From the NCBI RefSeq assembly GCF_000265385.1, contig NC_018013.1, forward strand, positions 2,445,001-2,509,000: DNA of 64,000 bases. Reading direction: 5' to 3'. Source of the stretch: Aequorivita sublithincola DSM 14238 (GTDB lineage Bacteria; Bacteroidota; Bacteroidia; Flavobacteriales; Flavobacteriaceae). Made by a program: the position numbers and the translations under genes. Below the pieces are notes generated by a model that was given only the letters and a program-made list of their open reading frames with translations, was not told the origin of the DNA and searched no databases. Shown here in pieces: positions 53,950 to 62,616 of the stretch. The first letter of the stretch is position 1. Every line of letters starts with the position of its first letter.

Positions 53950-54798
53950 TCATTGCTCATAGGTTAATTCCATTGAAGACGAAATTCCGCCATATTTTTC
54001 CCACGAATTTTGACTTCCAAATTTATAATAATGTGTCGAACCGAAAGAAGGAATTATGATGGGTAAATTCAATTTGTTTCCGTTCGCAGAATGTTCAATC
54101 CATTCTACTGCTACAATTATATCTTCCTTGACAATAATATTGAAAGGTGTTAAATCAACCTCAATCCAACCAGTATAACTTTTAGATGCAGACGTGAAAA
54201 TATTCGGGATATTCAATTTATTTTCTGGTCGATTATCATTATTTAAAGTGTAAATATTGATTCTAAATTTGACTGAGTCAAAATTGTTGTCTTTTATAAA
54301 AAACTTGAATTTCGTTAATTGACTTGGGTCATCATCGCCTAATTTAAATTTTCGGCCGATTTCTGTACCCAAATTAATATTTGGTAAATCTGGATTAGCG
54401 AAAATTGTTTGTTGTTTAGTGTTTGTTCTTGACTTACCGTCTGTGTAAGTTTTCATTTTCTTTGAGGTTAGAAATACCTCATTTAATGGCTCAGCAAAAG
54501 TTTTTAGTTTAATGTTTAGTGTGTTTTCTGTATCTAATTTTGATATAATAAATTCCTCACTTTTAAAACCAAGGCTTGAGAATTTTAGTGTATCGCTTTT
54601 CCTTTCACAGTTTAAAATCAGTTTAAATTCCCCATTTGAGTTTGAAACTGTTCCCAAAGATTTATTTAAAACTCCAATACTTGCATATTCAATCGGATTA
54701 TTAATGCTGTCCGTAATTATACCGCTAATTTCAAATTCTTGACCAAGACTTGAAAAAATGCTGAATTGTAAAAGCAATATTGAGATAAGATATTTCAT
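53950..54798 (-). CDS. Carboxypeptidase-regulatory-like domain protein, exported
   Basis: The 282-aa protein has a signal peptide (MKYLISILLLQFSIFSSLGQ) and an N-terminal carboxypeptidase-D-regulatory-like domain (ISGIITDSINNPIEYASIGVLNKSLGTVSNSNGEFKLIL), the same as in SusC/TonB-related proteins, but no TonB barrel. The C-terminal 150 residues (GTEIGRKFKLGDDDPSQLTKFKFFIKDNNFDSVKFRINIYTL) resemble a beta-sandwich; function unknown. Cassette gene. Confidence 0.78.
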   Translation of the reverse strand: MKYLISILLLQFSIFSSLGQEFEISGIITDSINNPIEYASIGVLNKSLGTVSNSNGEFKLILNCERKSDTLKFSSLGFKSEEFIISKLDTENTLNIKLKTFAEPLNEVFLTSKKMKTYTDGKSRTNTKQQTIFANPDLPNINLGTEIGRKFKLGDDDPSQLTKFKFFIKDNNFDSVKFRINIYTLNNDNRPENKLNIPNIFTSASKSYTGWIEVDLTPFNIIVKEDIIVAVEWIEHSANGNKLNLPIIIPSFGSTHYYKFGSQNSWEKYGGISSSMELTYEQ

Positions 54799-54842
54799 AA
54801 ATTTATTAGTGTTTTAATTATAGCAGTATTTTTTTTTCGCTT

Positions 54843-55043
54843 GTTGCCAACGGATTTGTATAAGAATAGTAGGGCGGAAAAAGGCGACTACCATTCGGTT
54901 GAACACAAGCCGAATTTTTAAATTTTTCTTATAATTTTTTTTCTTCAATAAGCCAAATTTAAAAATTTGGCGACCTTGCAAAAGATCACTTACCATTGGG
55001 TTAAGCACTCATTGCCCTATTATTTTTATACGTTGTTGGCAAT
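54843..55043. repeat. attC-like palindrome, G type (copy 2)
   Basis: It opens GTTGCCAACGGATTTGTATAA and closes TTTATACGTTGTTGGCAAT; the arms match 43875-44076 (GTATAAGAATAGTAGGGC). It belongs to the 369-aa gene unit. Confidence 0.82.
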
Positions 55044-55077
55044 AGTTATTCTTCACGAAACCATTTTTATCTAAAAT

Positions 55078-56187
55078 TTAGATTTCTGAAATACCAAAAT
55101 CAATAGAAATTCCATTATCAGCATCTTGGTTTATTTCAATAAAAAGAAAATCATTAGAATTATTGTTATCAACGTAATATATACTGTAATTTTTATTTTC
55201 TGTAATAAAATAATAAGGCGTTCCTCCGTCTTCGTATGGAAGTTGATAAACTTTAGTGAAATCAATTATTATATCCTTATAATTTTTGTTTTTAATAGTT
55301 AATCGACCTCCCTTATCTTTGTCTGAAGCTATTGATATGTAATGAGGATTATTTATATTCGGTTCTATCATTTTTTCTTTTTCTTCGATTCCGTTTTTCT
55401 TATTTCTAATTGAAACTGTATAAGAACGCATATTTTTGTTAAAGGCAATTATGGGATAACCCATCAAATCAAAAATGTTTTTATCCTCTTTTTCGCTTAT
55501 TTGCGTGTTGCTTTTAGAATCTACATTTTCATTATCATTTGGAAAAACAGTATTGTATTTTTCGGATATTCTTTCTTTGGAATAGCTGTCATCGGTACAA
55601 ATCTCGCATATTTTATAATTGCTTTTTTTTGCTGACCTTATATCAGTTTTAGAAATTTCTGACTTACAATTTGCAAGACCCGAGCATTTTAAGTTCGTAT
55701 GAAAAGCATACGAATTATCGCTTTTGCAAACAAAAACAGTTGTTAAGTCAGAGTTTTCATCAATAAAATTATTTAATTCAGATGGGAATTCAAGCGAAAT
55801 ACGCATTTCACTAAAATTAAATCTTATTTTATTTCCGACGTAAGTTTCATAGTTATAAACTATGCTTTCATTCTTGTCAGTACAGAATTGGAACCTAAAT
55901 TCTGCATTGTTTTGAATATCGTGAACTATGGATAAATATTCGCTGTCAGTTTTGAAATCGAAAATTACCGTAACTCCAGTTGACTTATAAAACTTTATAT
56001 TTTTACTATCTTCTTTACCCTGAAAATATGGTAAATCTGCATTTCCACTCGAAATATAATCTCCACTATTTAGCAAATATCTTTTTAAATTCTCTGCTGT
56101 TGAACTGAAATGGTTAAATGTAATTTTTTGTCCGAATACTATACTCGAAATTAGAAATGCTAAAATTAATGTAAAATTTTTCTTCAT
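55078..56187 (-). CDS. Exported protein of unknown function with a Cys-rich segment
   Basis: The 369-aa protein (start MKKNFTLILAFLISSIVFGQ; four upstream codons ignored) has a signal peptide. I do not recognise a family. In the middle, HTNLKCSGLANC ... YKICEIC has four Cys and one His in a spacing that could bind zinc or form disulfides, and similar short C-x-x-C motifs occur in Bacteroidota exported proteins. The rest is beta-rich. Cassette gene with boxes GTTGGCAATA and TATTGCCAAC. Confidence 0.65.
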   Translation of the reverse strand: MKKNFTLILAFLISSIVFGQKITFNHFSSTAENLKRYLLNSGDYISSGNADLPYFQGKEDSKNIKFYKSTGVTVIFDFKTDSEYLSIVHDIQNNAEFRFQFCTDKNESIVYNYETYVGNKIRFNFSEMRISLEFPSELNNFIDENSDLTTVFVCKSDNSYAFHTNLKCSGLANCKSEISKTDIRSAKKSNYKICEICTDDSYSKERISEKYNTVFPNDNENVDSKSNTQISEKEDKNIFDLMGYPIIAFNKNMRSYTVSIRNKKNGIEEKEKMIEPNINNPHYISIASDKDKGGRLTIKNKNYKDIIIDFTKVYQLPYEDGGTPYYFITENKNYSIYYVDNNNSNDFLFIEINQDADNGISIDFGISEI

Positions 56188-56191
56188 AATT

Positions 56192-56327
56192 ATTGCCAAC
56201 GTTTGGGTATATGAAAAGTAGCGGCTTAAAATGTAATAACTTTCGGCTAAAAACTAAATTTCGTAAACAGCGAAAATCTTCGATTTAGCAATGAACCCGC
56301 TATTTTTTATATACTGTGTTGGCGGTA
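56192..56327. repeat. attC-like palindrome, K type
   Basis: It opens ATTGCCAACGTTTGGGTATATG and closes TTATATACTGTGTTGGCGGTA with arms GTATATGAAAAGTAGCGG / CCGCTATTTTTTATATAC. It belongs to the AIPR unit (box GTTGGCGGTA pairs with TACTGCCAAC at 58076-58085, one mismatch). Confidence 0.8.
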
Positions 56328-56333
56328 GTGCTT

Positions 56334-58043
56334 TCACTTCTTTGCGTAATCTATTAAAATCTTTGTTTTTTGTAAAACTTTTAAATTTTGTCTATCTGAT
56401 TTGTCAAAACCTGAATTTTCTATAATATCAGTACATTTCTTGAAGGCTTTCAATGCTTTGGTTTCATCATTTAATATAAGCAATAATTCCGAGCAAAACT
56501 TTTCCATTTTTTTGTGATTGTTTAATGGTGGTTGATTTTCTTTTTCGCTTATTATTCTAAAAAGCATTAAAATGTGAAATCTCACTTTTTTAAACGAACT
56601 GTCTATGCTACCCTTTCTAAAAAATGATTCTAATTTATAGAAAGCAAAAGCACTTGTATAATAAGGGGCATATGAATGGTCATTATTGAAAATTTGTGCT
56701 TTACCTTCATTAAGTCTTTTAACAATTGTTCCAAAGAAACTTGTTACATTATGAGGTTCATCTAAAAACATCGCTGCAAAAGACTTTATTTGATATGGTA
56801 CAGTAATGACTTTTGATTTTAGAACATTATTGTCAGAATTGTATTGCTTTGCTCTCCTTTCATAATATATTTTTGCATCGCCTGTGTATGAATTATAATA
56901 TTGTTCTAAACTTCTTTGAAATTGTGTTAAAGCGGCTAATTGCTCTTTTTTAATCGGTGTTTGATTATTAGTTGCAAGTGTAATTCTGGTTTTGATTTCA
57001 TCATCATTAGTTGCAATTAATTTAATTGGTATTCCAACTTTACCAATGTTACCACTTTTTCTATTATTATATAAAACGTTACTTGTTTGACAGCCATTTA
57101 CAATTTGATAATCTGAAATTGTAAATTGGTCTCCAGTTGGTGAAATTGAGCTTGCAACAATTGTCACTCCATTATTTAGTACACTAAATATTTCCGAATC
57201 CTCGTTGTTTAAAGTAAGAGCAATTCCGCCGTTTACATCGTTGTTATCTCCTTGGAAATCTCTAACGTTATCTTCAAATACATTTAGAATATTATCTTCA
57301 CTATCTGACACAATTTTTAAAAATTCAGAGAATGGCAAAAGTCCTATATATGCTTGAGATACTCCATTTATTTTTGGTAATGTAATTCTATTATTAAAAT
57401 TTATTGTTGTACTTATTGTTTCCTTTGTTTTTCTGTAAGCTGTTGCCAATTCTCTTGCACCAAATGGATGAAAAGTAACTTTTTCGAAAAGGTTAGTTTG
57501 TTCAAGATTTACAGTACCATTTTCTATTACCCCTTTTAAATTAGCATCATCCATCCATTTTCCCGTAGTAATGTAAAATAATTTGATTGAAGGATTTTCT
57601 CTAAATCTCGGTGCTTTATTAATTATATAATTGGAAACTTCCGCAAATTTTTTGATATCTTCATTCCGAACTAATTTGGGATTAGTTGCGAAAAAGTCAA
57701 GAACACCAAATAAAAATGTACCTATGTCAGCACCCTCGAAACTTGGTGAAGTTTTGGATTGCACAAACAAGTATTCAATTTCCAATGAATTATTTTTCTC
57801 TAATAAATCATCCACTTCATCAGTGCTTTCTACAAGTTGTCCATTAACAATAATGGCTATACCATCAATTCCTGTATCATTGCCATCTCCAACGGTCAAA
57901 GTCTCAATATCAAATGTCTTATTGTATTCGTTTGAGACAACTGTGTAGTTTGCCAACTTTTCAAAATCTTTTGATTCGTCTTCAGAGTTTATTTCTAAAT
58001 TTGATAATAATTCTGTAATTAAACTTTCTGTTATTCTATCCAT
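56334..58043 (-). CDS. AIPR family protein (abortive infection/phage resistance)
   Basis: The 569-aa protein has the AIPR pattern: TVGDGNDTGIDGIAIIVNG and LEIEYLFVQSKTSPSFEGADIGTFLFGVLDFF near the N-terminus (a nuclease-like D...Q-x-K core), then FSVLNNGVTIVASSIS and QIVNGCQTSNVLYNNRK (about 285-335), which are highly typical of the family. AIPR proteins are linked to phage resistance and often to R-M loci. Cassette gene with no partner, so it may act alone. Confidence 0.88.
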   Translation of the reverse strand: MDRITESLITELLSNLEINSEDESKDFEKLANYTVVSNEYNKTFDIETLTVGDGNDTGIDGIAIIVNGQLVESTDEVDDLLEKNNSLEIEYLFVQSKTSPSFEGADIGTFLFGVLDFFATNPKLVRNEDIKKFAEVSNYIINKAPRFRENPSIKLFYITTGKWMDDANLKGVIENGTVNLEQTNLFEKVTFHPFGARELATAYRKTKETISTTINFNNRITLPKINGVSQAYIGLLPFSEFLKIVSDSEDNILNVFEDNVRDFQGDNNDVNGGIALTLNNEDSEIFSVLNNGVTIVASSISPTGDQFTISDYQIVNGCQTSNVLYNNRKSGNIGKVGIPIKLIATNDDEIKTRITLATNNQTPIKKEQLAALTQFQRSLEQYYNSYTGDAKIYYERRAKQYNSDNNVLKSKVITVPYQIKSFAAMFLDEPHNVTSFFGTIVKRLNEGKAQIFNNDHSYAPYYTSAFAFYKLESFFRKGSIDSSFKKVRFHILMLFRIISEKENQPPLNNHKKMEKFCSELLLILNDETKALKAFKKCTDIIENSGFDKSDRQNLKVLQKTKILIDYAKK

Positions 58044-58075
58044 ATTTTCAATTTATTACGAGTGTTTTTTTGCAT

Positions 58076-58213
58076 TACTGCCAACGGTTTTGTATATGAG
58101 CTGTGGCGTGTTTTGGCACGAACCTCTCCAAATATAAACTAACTTTGGGAAATCCGCAGGATTTTCCAAGTGAGGACAGACCAAGCCATAGCTTATATAC
58201 GGTGTTGTAAAAC
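58076..58213. repeat. attC-like palindrome, D type (copy 5)
   Basis: It opens TACTGCCAACGGTTTTGTATA and closes TATACGGTGTTGTAAAAC. Body identical to the D copies next to the other two 207-aa genes. It belongs to the third 207-aa unit. Confidence 0.88.
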
Positions 58214-58222
58214 GTTTTTTCC

Positions 58223-58846
58223 TCACTCAATTTCCATATAGATTAAAAAGAATTGTGGTATTTTATATTTCTCATACCAATTTTCAATGTCTATTCCACC
58301 TTGCGAAACTTCACAATAACCTAAATTTCCTTTACTTGGGTCTCTATTTGGTGGCGTTATCAATGCGATTTGAAAAGGTTTATGCAGTTCAAATTCAAGA
58401 CCGTCTGTTGTAATATTAATTTTTCTTAAACTAAAGTCGCCATCTTTAAACTCGCTTTTTGTGTCGAAGATTTTTTTGTTCAGAAATCTTGGGAAAAAGA
58501 AACCTATTTTTTCATAATTCAGAATATTTTGCGTGATTAAACTAAATTGAAAGGTTGTGTCTATTTTAGGTAATCTTTCTTTTTCTGTGTTTAAAACTAC
58601 CAACTCATTAAATAATTTTCCGTTTTGGTATTCTTTAATGATTAATTTATAGTTTTTTCCGTTCAGGGATTTTTTGTCATTCTCGTTTAGTGAGAATTTT
58701 AATTTTTCAATCCCTTGAAAATAATTCATTTGTAGGTCATTATTTTCTTTTGGAAAATCATAATCGGCTTTCAGTTCAAATTTTTCTTGAGCTTGTGATA
58801 TTAATGAGCCGAAAATCAAGGTCAATACTAAAATCAGTCTTTTCAT
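58223..58846 (-). CDS. Exported 207-aa protein of unknown function, copy 3 of 3
   Basis: Identical protein to 41338 and 53106, with an apparently identical 5' region up to GTTTTACAAC (58917-58926). Next to it here is the 511-bp unit. Three error-free copies in one array indicate recent spread of this unit. Confidence 0.8.
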   Translation of the reverse strand: MKRLILVLTLIFGSLISQAQEKFELKADYDFPKENNDLQMNYFQGIEKLKFSLNENDKKSLNGKNYKLIIKEYQNGKLFNELVVLNTEKERLPKIDTTFQFSLITQNILNYEKIGFFFPRFLNKKIFDTKSEFKDGDFSLRKINITTDGLEFELHKPFQIALITPPNRDPSKGNLGYCEVSQGGIDIENWYEKYKIPQFFLIYMEIE

Positions 58847-58916
58847 TTTATTGTTATTTTGTTAATATTTTAAAGACGAAAAAAATTTTGTTGTGGTGCT
58901 AAATTTTTTTCTAAAT

Positions 58917-59434
58917 GTTTTACAACGTTAAGCGGATATGATCCGTACCGTCTCAAGACCTTTTATAAAGATACTATAATTCGGAAAATTGGAATAGCTT
59001 TAAATGATATGCCGAAAAAAGGTATGGGTTATATCCGCCTGTTGTGTTTAGGTTTTTTGGGCCCACCCATGGATCTTTTGGCAACAACAAAACCGGAGTT
59101 TTGGCGACCCGGCATACAGCTGCTGCGCAAGAGTGCCTGGGCGATTTTTTGATATGCGGTTTATTCTTTGGATAAACAGCCGTCTCAAAAAGTAATTTTA
59201 AGCCCGCAATGCGCTAAAAATCAGGGCACAAAAGGCAGCGAACCCTTGACATTGTGATTTTTTTTCGCTACCTTGACCAAGTCTTCTTACGTTGACAACG
59301 TTTGGAAATGCCAATTTCCACGATGCAATCGACAAGACTTGGACGCACAAGTGCGTTTTCTGTCCAGATTTTCCCCGCTAAAAAACCAATTTAAAATTCG
59401 GCCAGAACAATAGGTCGGTAAAATTAAATGCAAC
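58917..59434. repeat. 511-bp non-coding cassette, copy 3
   Basis: AAC-to-AAC 58924-59434, 511 bp, almost identical to copies 1 and 2 (for example TTTATTCTTTGG against TTTATCCTTTGG). The left neighbour differs in all three copies (176-aa unit, R-M unit, 207-aa unit), so the borders are exact. Confidence 0.8.
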
Positions 59435-59560
59435 GGTTAGTATATGAAAAGTAGGCGATTTCGAAGCACGAATCTTTCGGTTAAGGACAAACTTTGATAC
59501 GAGCCACAAGCTTTGAATTTAGCATTATTTCGCCTATTTTTTATATACATTGTTACCTGC
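59430..59560. repeat. attC-like palindrome, F type (copy 2)
   Basis: Same type as 49206-49336 (GTATATGAAAAGTAGGCG arms), with several substitutions, closing TTATATACATTGTTACCTGC. It belongs to the T9SS-protein unit (right box GCAGGTAAC, 61254-61262). Confidence 0.82.
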
Positions 59561-60024
59561 TGGCTTTTTGCGTATTGTTTATTTCAGATTTCAATTCAAA
59601 TTCGACTTTATTTTAGTCGTCAGTCGCAACCATAAAACAATACCCTTTCACAATTTTCCAAGAACGATATTATAAATCTTACCATTTACTTCAATTTCCG
59701 ATTCCGTCAAATCTGTGAATTTCATATAGGTTTATTAGAACTATAAGAAAATTTCACTTCTATGGATTTCAATAGTTTTATTCCAGTCAAAATTAGAAAT
59801 ATTTTAAATGGATTTCGTTTTCCATTTCTAATTAATTGAAATGTACTATTTGTCAAAGATTGCTTTTATTTTGAGTGTTTTTAATTTTTTCTCCATATAA
59901 ATAAATTACGATTCCAATAAATTACATAAATAAATGAATTTTTCTATTATTTATGTGTTGTATATAGCAACGAAAAAGCCCTAAATAAATTCAAGGCTTT
60001 AAAATTTGATTACTGAAATAAAGA
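59561..60024. other. Non-coding part of the T9SS-protein cassette
   Basis: About 460 bp between the palindrome and the stop codon of the 60025 gene. AT-rich, with no gene recognised; the only clear structure is the terminator at 59972-60001. Confidence 0.5.
59972..60001 (-). terminator. Rho-independent terminator of the T9SS-protein gene
   Basis: On the minus strand AAAGCC (60000-59995) pairs with GGCTTT (59980-59975) around a 14-nt loop, followed by TTTTCG. It lies 24 bp after the stop codon, so this cassette carries its own terminator. Confidence 0.6.
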
Positions 60025-60990
60025 TTATTGCTTTAAAATTTTTTGAGTGAGTGTACCTGCAGAAGTATTTAAAGTTAAAATATAAAAACCGCTAGATAGA
60101 GATGATGTATCTATCGAACCATTAACCAATCTAAGACCCGTATTTGCGCCTAAAATATTTATTAAATTTGCATTGTTTACATTTACGCTAGCAGGCACTT
60201 TTACGTTTAAGATGTCTGTTGTTGGATTTGGGAATACTACAACTAAGTTTTCAATGTTCTCACCAACACCTAATAACGGTTCACCTTCAACAGTGAAACC
60301 CATACTGATCACTGGTAAAGAATAGACTGAAAATGGAGTCCAATTTGTTGCACCTATATTTAAGAGATTCGCTGGATCAATAAAATGTGCTTGGTTTATA
60401 CCAGCACTTCCGTAAGTAGTAAACACCTTCCAAGACGCAAAATCCCCTACGTCAAAAATATCAAGTCTAGGAGCCGCAACGACCCAATAGTTGCCAGCAG
60501 GCAAAATAAGCTCTTCACCTCCATTGGCAAGTGTAATATCTAACTCGAATGCATAAAAATTTCCGTCAGTATTTATAATGTTAAGTGCATCACCTAAAGG
60601 ATCATAATTTACTATTTCCAAAAGACCAGAACCTGGAATTACTGGATTTCCGTTAGGGCTATTATCAACCGAATTGCCATAAATATATAAATCAAGACCC
60701 TCTAAAATATCAAGAAAGTTGTCACCATTCTCATATCCAAAAACAGTAATTTTATCAATTCGGGATGATTGCGTAAGTTCGAAATCATCAGCACTAACAA
60801 TCATATTCCCTGATTGATTAGTTATTGAAGAATAACTTCCCCAAGGAGCAAAAGATGTTTGATCCCATAACAGAGATTGTGAACTGTGTGTGTAATTTGG
60901 AAATGATCCTATTGAGTTAACAGGAAACGACTGTGAGTTAGCCGCAAAAGAGAAAATAACCGCAGCGATTAATAACGTAGTTTTTTTCAT
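60025..60990 (-). CDS. Secreted protein with T9SS C-terminal sorting domain
   Basis: The 321-aa protein has a signal peptide (MKKTTLLIAAVIFSFAANSQ), a beta-rich central part (SLLWDQTSFAPWGSYSSITNQSGNMIVSADDFEL...) and a type IX sorting domain (VVVFPNPTTDILNVKVPAS ... IDTSSLSSGFYILTLNTSAGTLTQKILKQ). It is exported across the outer membrane by T9SS. The function of the central domain is unknown. Cassette gene, second from the recombinase. Confidence 0.82.
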   Translation of the reverse strand: MKKTTLLIAAVIFSFAANSQSFPVNSIGSFPNYTHSSQSLLWDQTSFAPWGSYSSITNQSGNMIVSADDFELTQSSRIDKITVFGYENGDNFLDILEGLDLYIYGNSVDNSPNGNPVIPGSGLLEIVNYDPLGDALNIINTDGNFYAFELDITLANGGEELILPAGNYWVVAAPRLDIFDVGDFASWKVFTTYGSAGINQAHFIDPANLLNIGATNWTPFSVYSLPVISMGFTVEGEPLLGVGENIENLVVVFPNPTTDILNVKVPASVNVNNANLINILGANTGLRLVNGSIDTSSLSSGFYILTLNTSAGTLTQKILKQ

Positions 60991-61253
60991 AGTAATAAGT
61001 TTTATTTTTCAAATAACATAAATTTAAATTTTTTCCCTCAAGAATTGAAAAAAAATATGTTAAATTTATTTTATTCCCAATACTGAATGCAATTCGCTTT
61101 TATAACTTTTGCCAATACGAAAATATTTTCCGCGGACTTCAAATCCGAAATCATTGTATAAATCGAGAAAATTCCGATTGCAAGCGCTAAAATTGATAAT
61201 TGAGAATTTCTTATCATCAATGTTTATTGGTCAGCACGATTTTTTTCCAGCTT
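60991..61253. other. Upstream region of the T9SS-protein cassette
   Basis: About 260 AT-rich bp with no gene. A weak promoter-like pair on the minus strand (TTG then TATGTTAT about 18 nt later) lies before the gene start. The rest shows nothing recognisable. Confidence 0.35.
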
Positions 61254-61454
61254 GCAGGTAACGGTTAGTATAAAAGAAGTAGGGCTGTAAATAAGCAATA
61301 AATTTTCGGATTAACCACAAGCCAAATCTTTTGCATTTTGTTTTATATTATTGTTCTAAAAGCCAAATCAAAAGATTTGGCGACCTCATAAATATGCCTT
61401 AACCATTGGGTTTAGCACTTACTTGCCCTATTTTTTTTATACATTGTTGGCAAC
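61254..61454. repeat. attC-like palindrome, E type (copy 3)
   Basis: It opens GCAGGTAACGGTTAGTATAA and closes TATACATTGTTGGCAAC. From AACGGTTAG on it is identical to 45376-45576. It belongs to the second Cas4-like unit. Confidence 0.88.
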
Positions 61455-61464
61455 AGTGCTTCTT

Positions 61465-62589
61465 TTATTCACTATCCTTATTCTTTCTTTTCAGATGACT
61501 TGGAAAAATTACATATTTTAAATTTAAATCCATTTTATTATATGGCATTTGAAGTGTTTCAGAAGTACCAGTTTTATGAGCGCAATATTTGTTTACAATG
61601 CAAGCTCCACACTTTTCGCTATTAGCAATGAATTGAAAATTTTGTATTTTATTAATAACCAAATCTCTAACATTTGTATGTATGTTTTTTAAAGCCACTA
61701 AATTTTCGTCCGATTTAATTACTTTTACTGATACATTATGAATATATGGTTTCTCAAATTCATAATCATAAAACCAATATATTAAAATCCCATAATCAAT
61801 TTTATAATCTAATATGTATTTTATGTACGATGAAAGTTGTATTAAATGATTAGAATAGAATGAATTTAGAGAAAAATTTTGTTCATTAAGTTTTCGTTCA
61901 TAATATGGTGATTCTTTATCTAAATCTTTTTTTAAAAATTTAAATTTTTCTTCGACAACAAAATATTTATCATTTGGGTCTTTAAAAATATAATCAGGTT
62001 GACCAATGTAATTTTCTTGAGTATTAATAAAGTATTTGTTTTCTTTATCGTGACCAGAAAAGATTAATTTACAACTCTTAATTTTTCTTATAGTATTATT
62101 ATTTAAAACACTATCTTCAAAATAGTCTGAAAATGATTCTTTTTCTAAATTTAACTTATTAATTAATCTTAATTTTTCGTGGAAATATTTCCCGACATTT
62201 CTTTTCTGTTTACCTGTTGGAAATTCTATTTCAAATGATTTGGATATCGAAAAACTTGCTGGGCAATAATCATAATTAGCTAAATCAGTTGCTGTTATAA
62301 AATCCTTTTCATTAAATGATTTTAATTTTATCTGTGATAAATCCTTTTTTATTTCAACTTCTTTCAATAATTCTTCTATAACTCCAGAATTGCTATATTT
62401 CCAAATCCATTTATCTACTGTAAAACCGTTTGGATAAGTGTCGACTCTTAATTCTTGATAATATCTTCCATAAATATCCTCAAGTTTATTTTTATAGCCG
62501 TTTATAAAATCTTGATTTGAAAAGCCAATTTTTTCAAATAAATAATCTAAAAAAATTCGCTGTTTTTCGCTAAATGGCTTCCAAATCAT
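61465..62589 (-). CDS. Cas4/RecB-like PD-(D/E)XK nuclease with Cys cluster, copy 2 of 2
   Basis: Identical in protein sequence to the gene at 45587, with the same palindrome at its 3' side. It is the unit next to the recombinase, the place where integrons insert new cassettes, so this copy may be the most recent arrival, or the copy at 45587 an earlier insertion. Same domain reading: GQPDYIFKD ... VVEEKFKF nuclease site and C-terminal CGACIVNKYC. Confidence 0.82.
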   Translation of the reverse strand: MIWKPFSEKQRIFLDYLFEKIGFSNQDFINGYKNKLEDIYGRYYQELRVDTYPNGFTVDKWIWKYSNSGVIEELLKEVEIKKDLSQIKLKSFNEKDFITATDLANYDYCPASFSISKSFEIEFPTGKQKRNVGKYFHEKLRLINKLNLEKESFSDYFEDSVLNNNTIRKIKSCKLIFSGHDKENKYFINTQENYIGQPDYIFKDPNDKYFVVEEKFKFLKKDLDKESPYYERKLNEQNFSLNSFYSNHLIQLSSYIKYILDYKIDYGILIYWFYDYEFEKPYIHNVSVKVIKSDENLVALKNIHTNVRDLVINKIQNFQFIANSEKCGACIVNKYCAHKTGTSETLQMPYNKMDLNLKYVIFPSHLKRKNKDSE

Positions 62590-62616
62590 ATTAGCTAAAT
62601 TTAATTATTTTTTTTG

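Noticed and set aside
59561..60024. A hidden gene between the F-type palindrome and the T9SS gene
   Set aside because: No frame of useful length with a start codon on either strand; only a terminator is visible.
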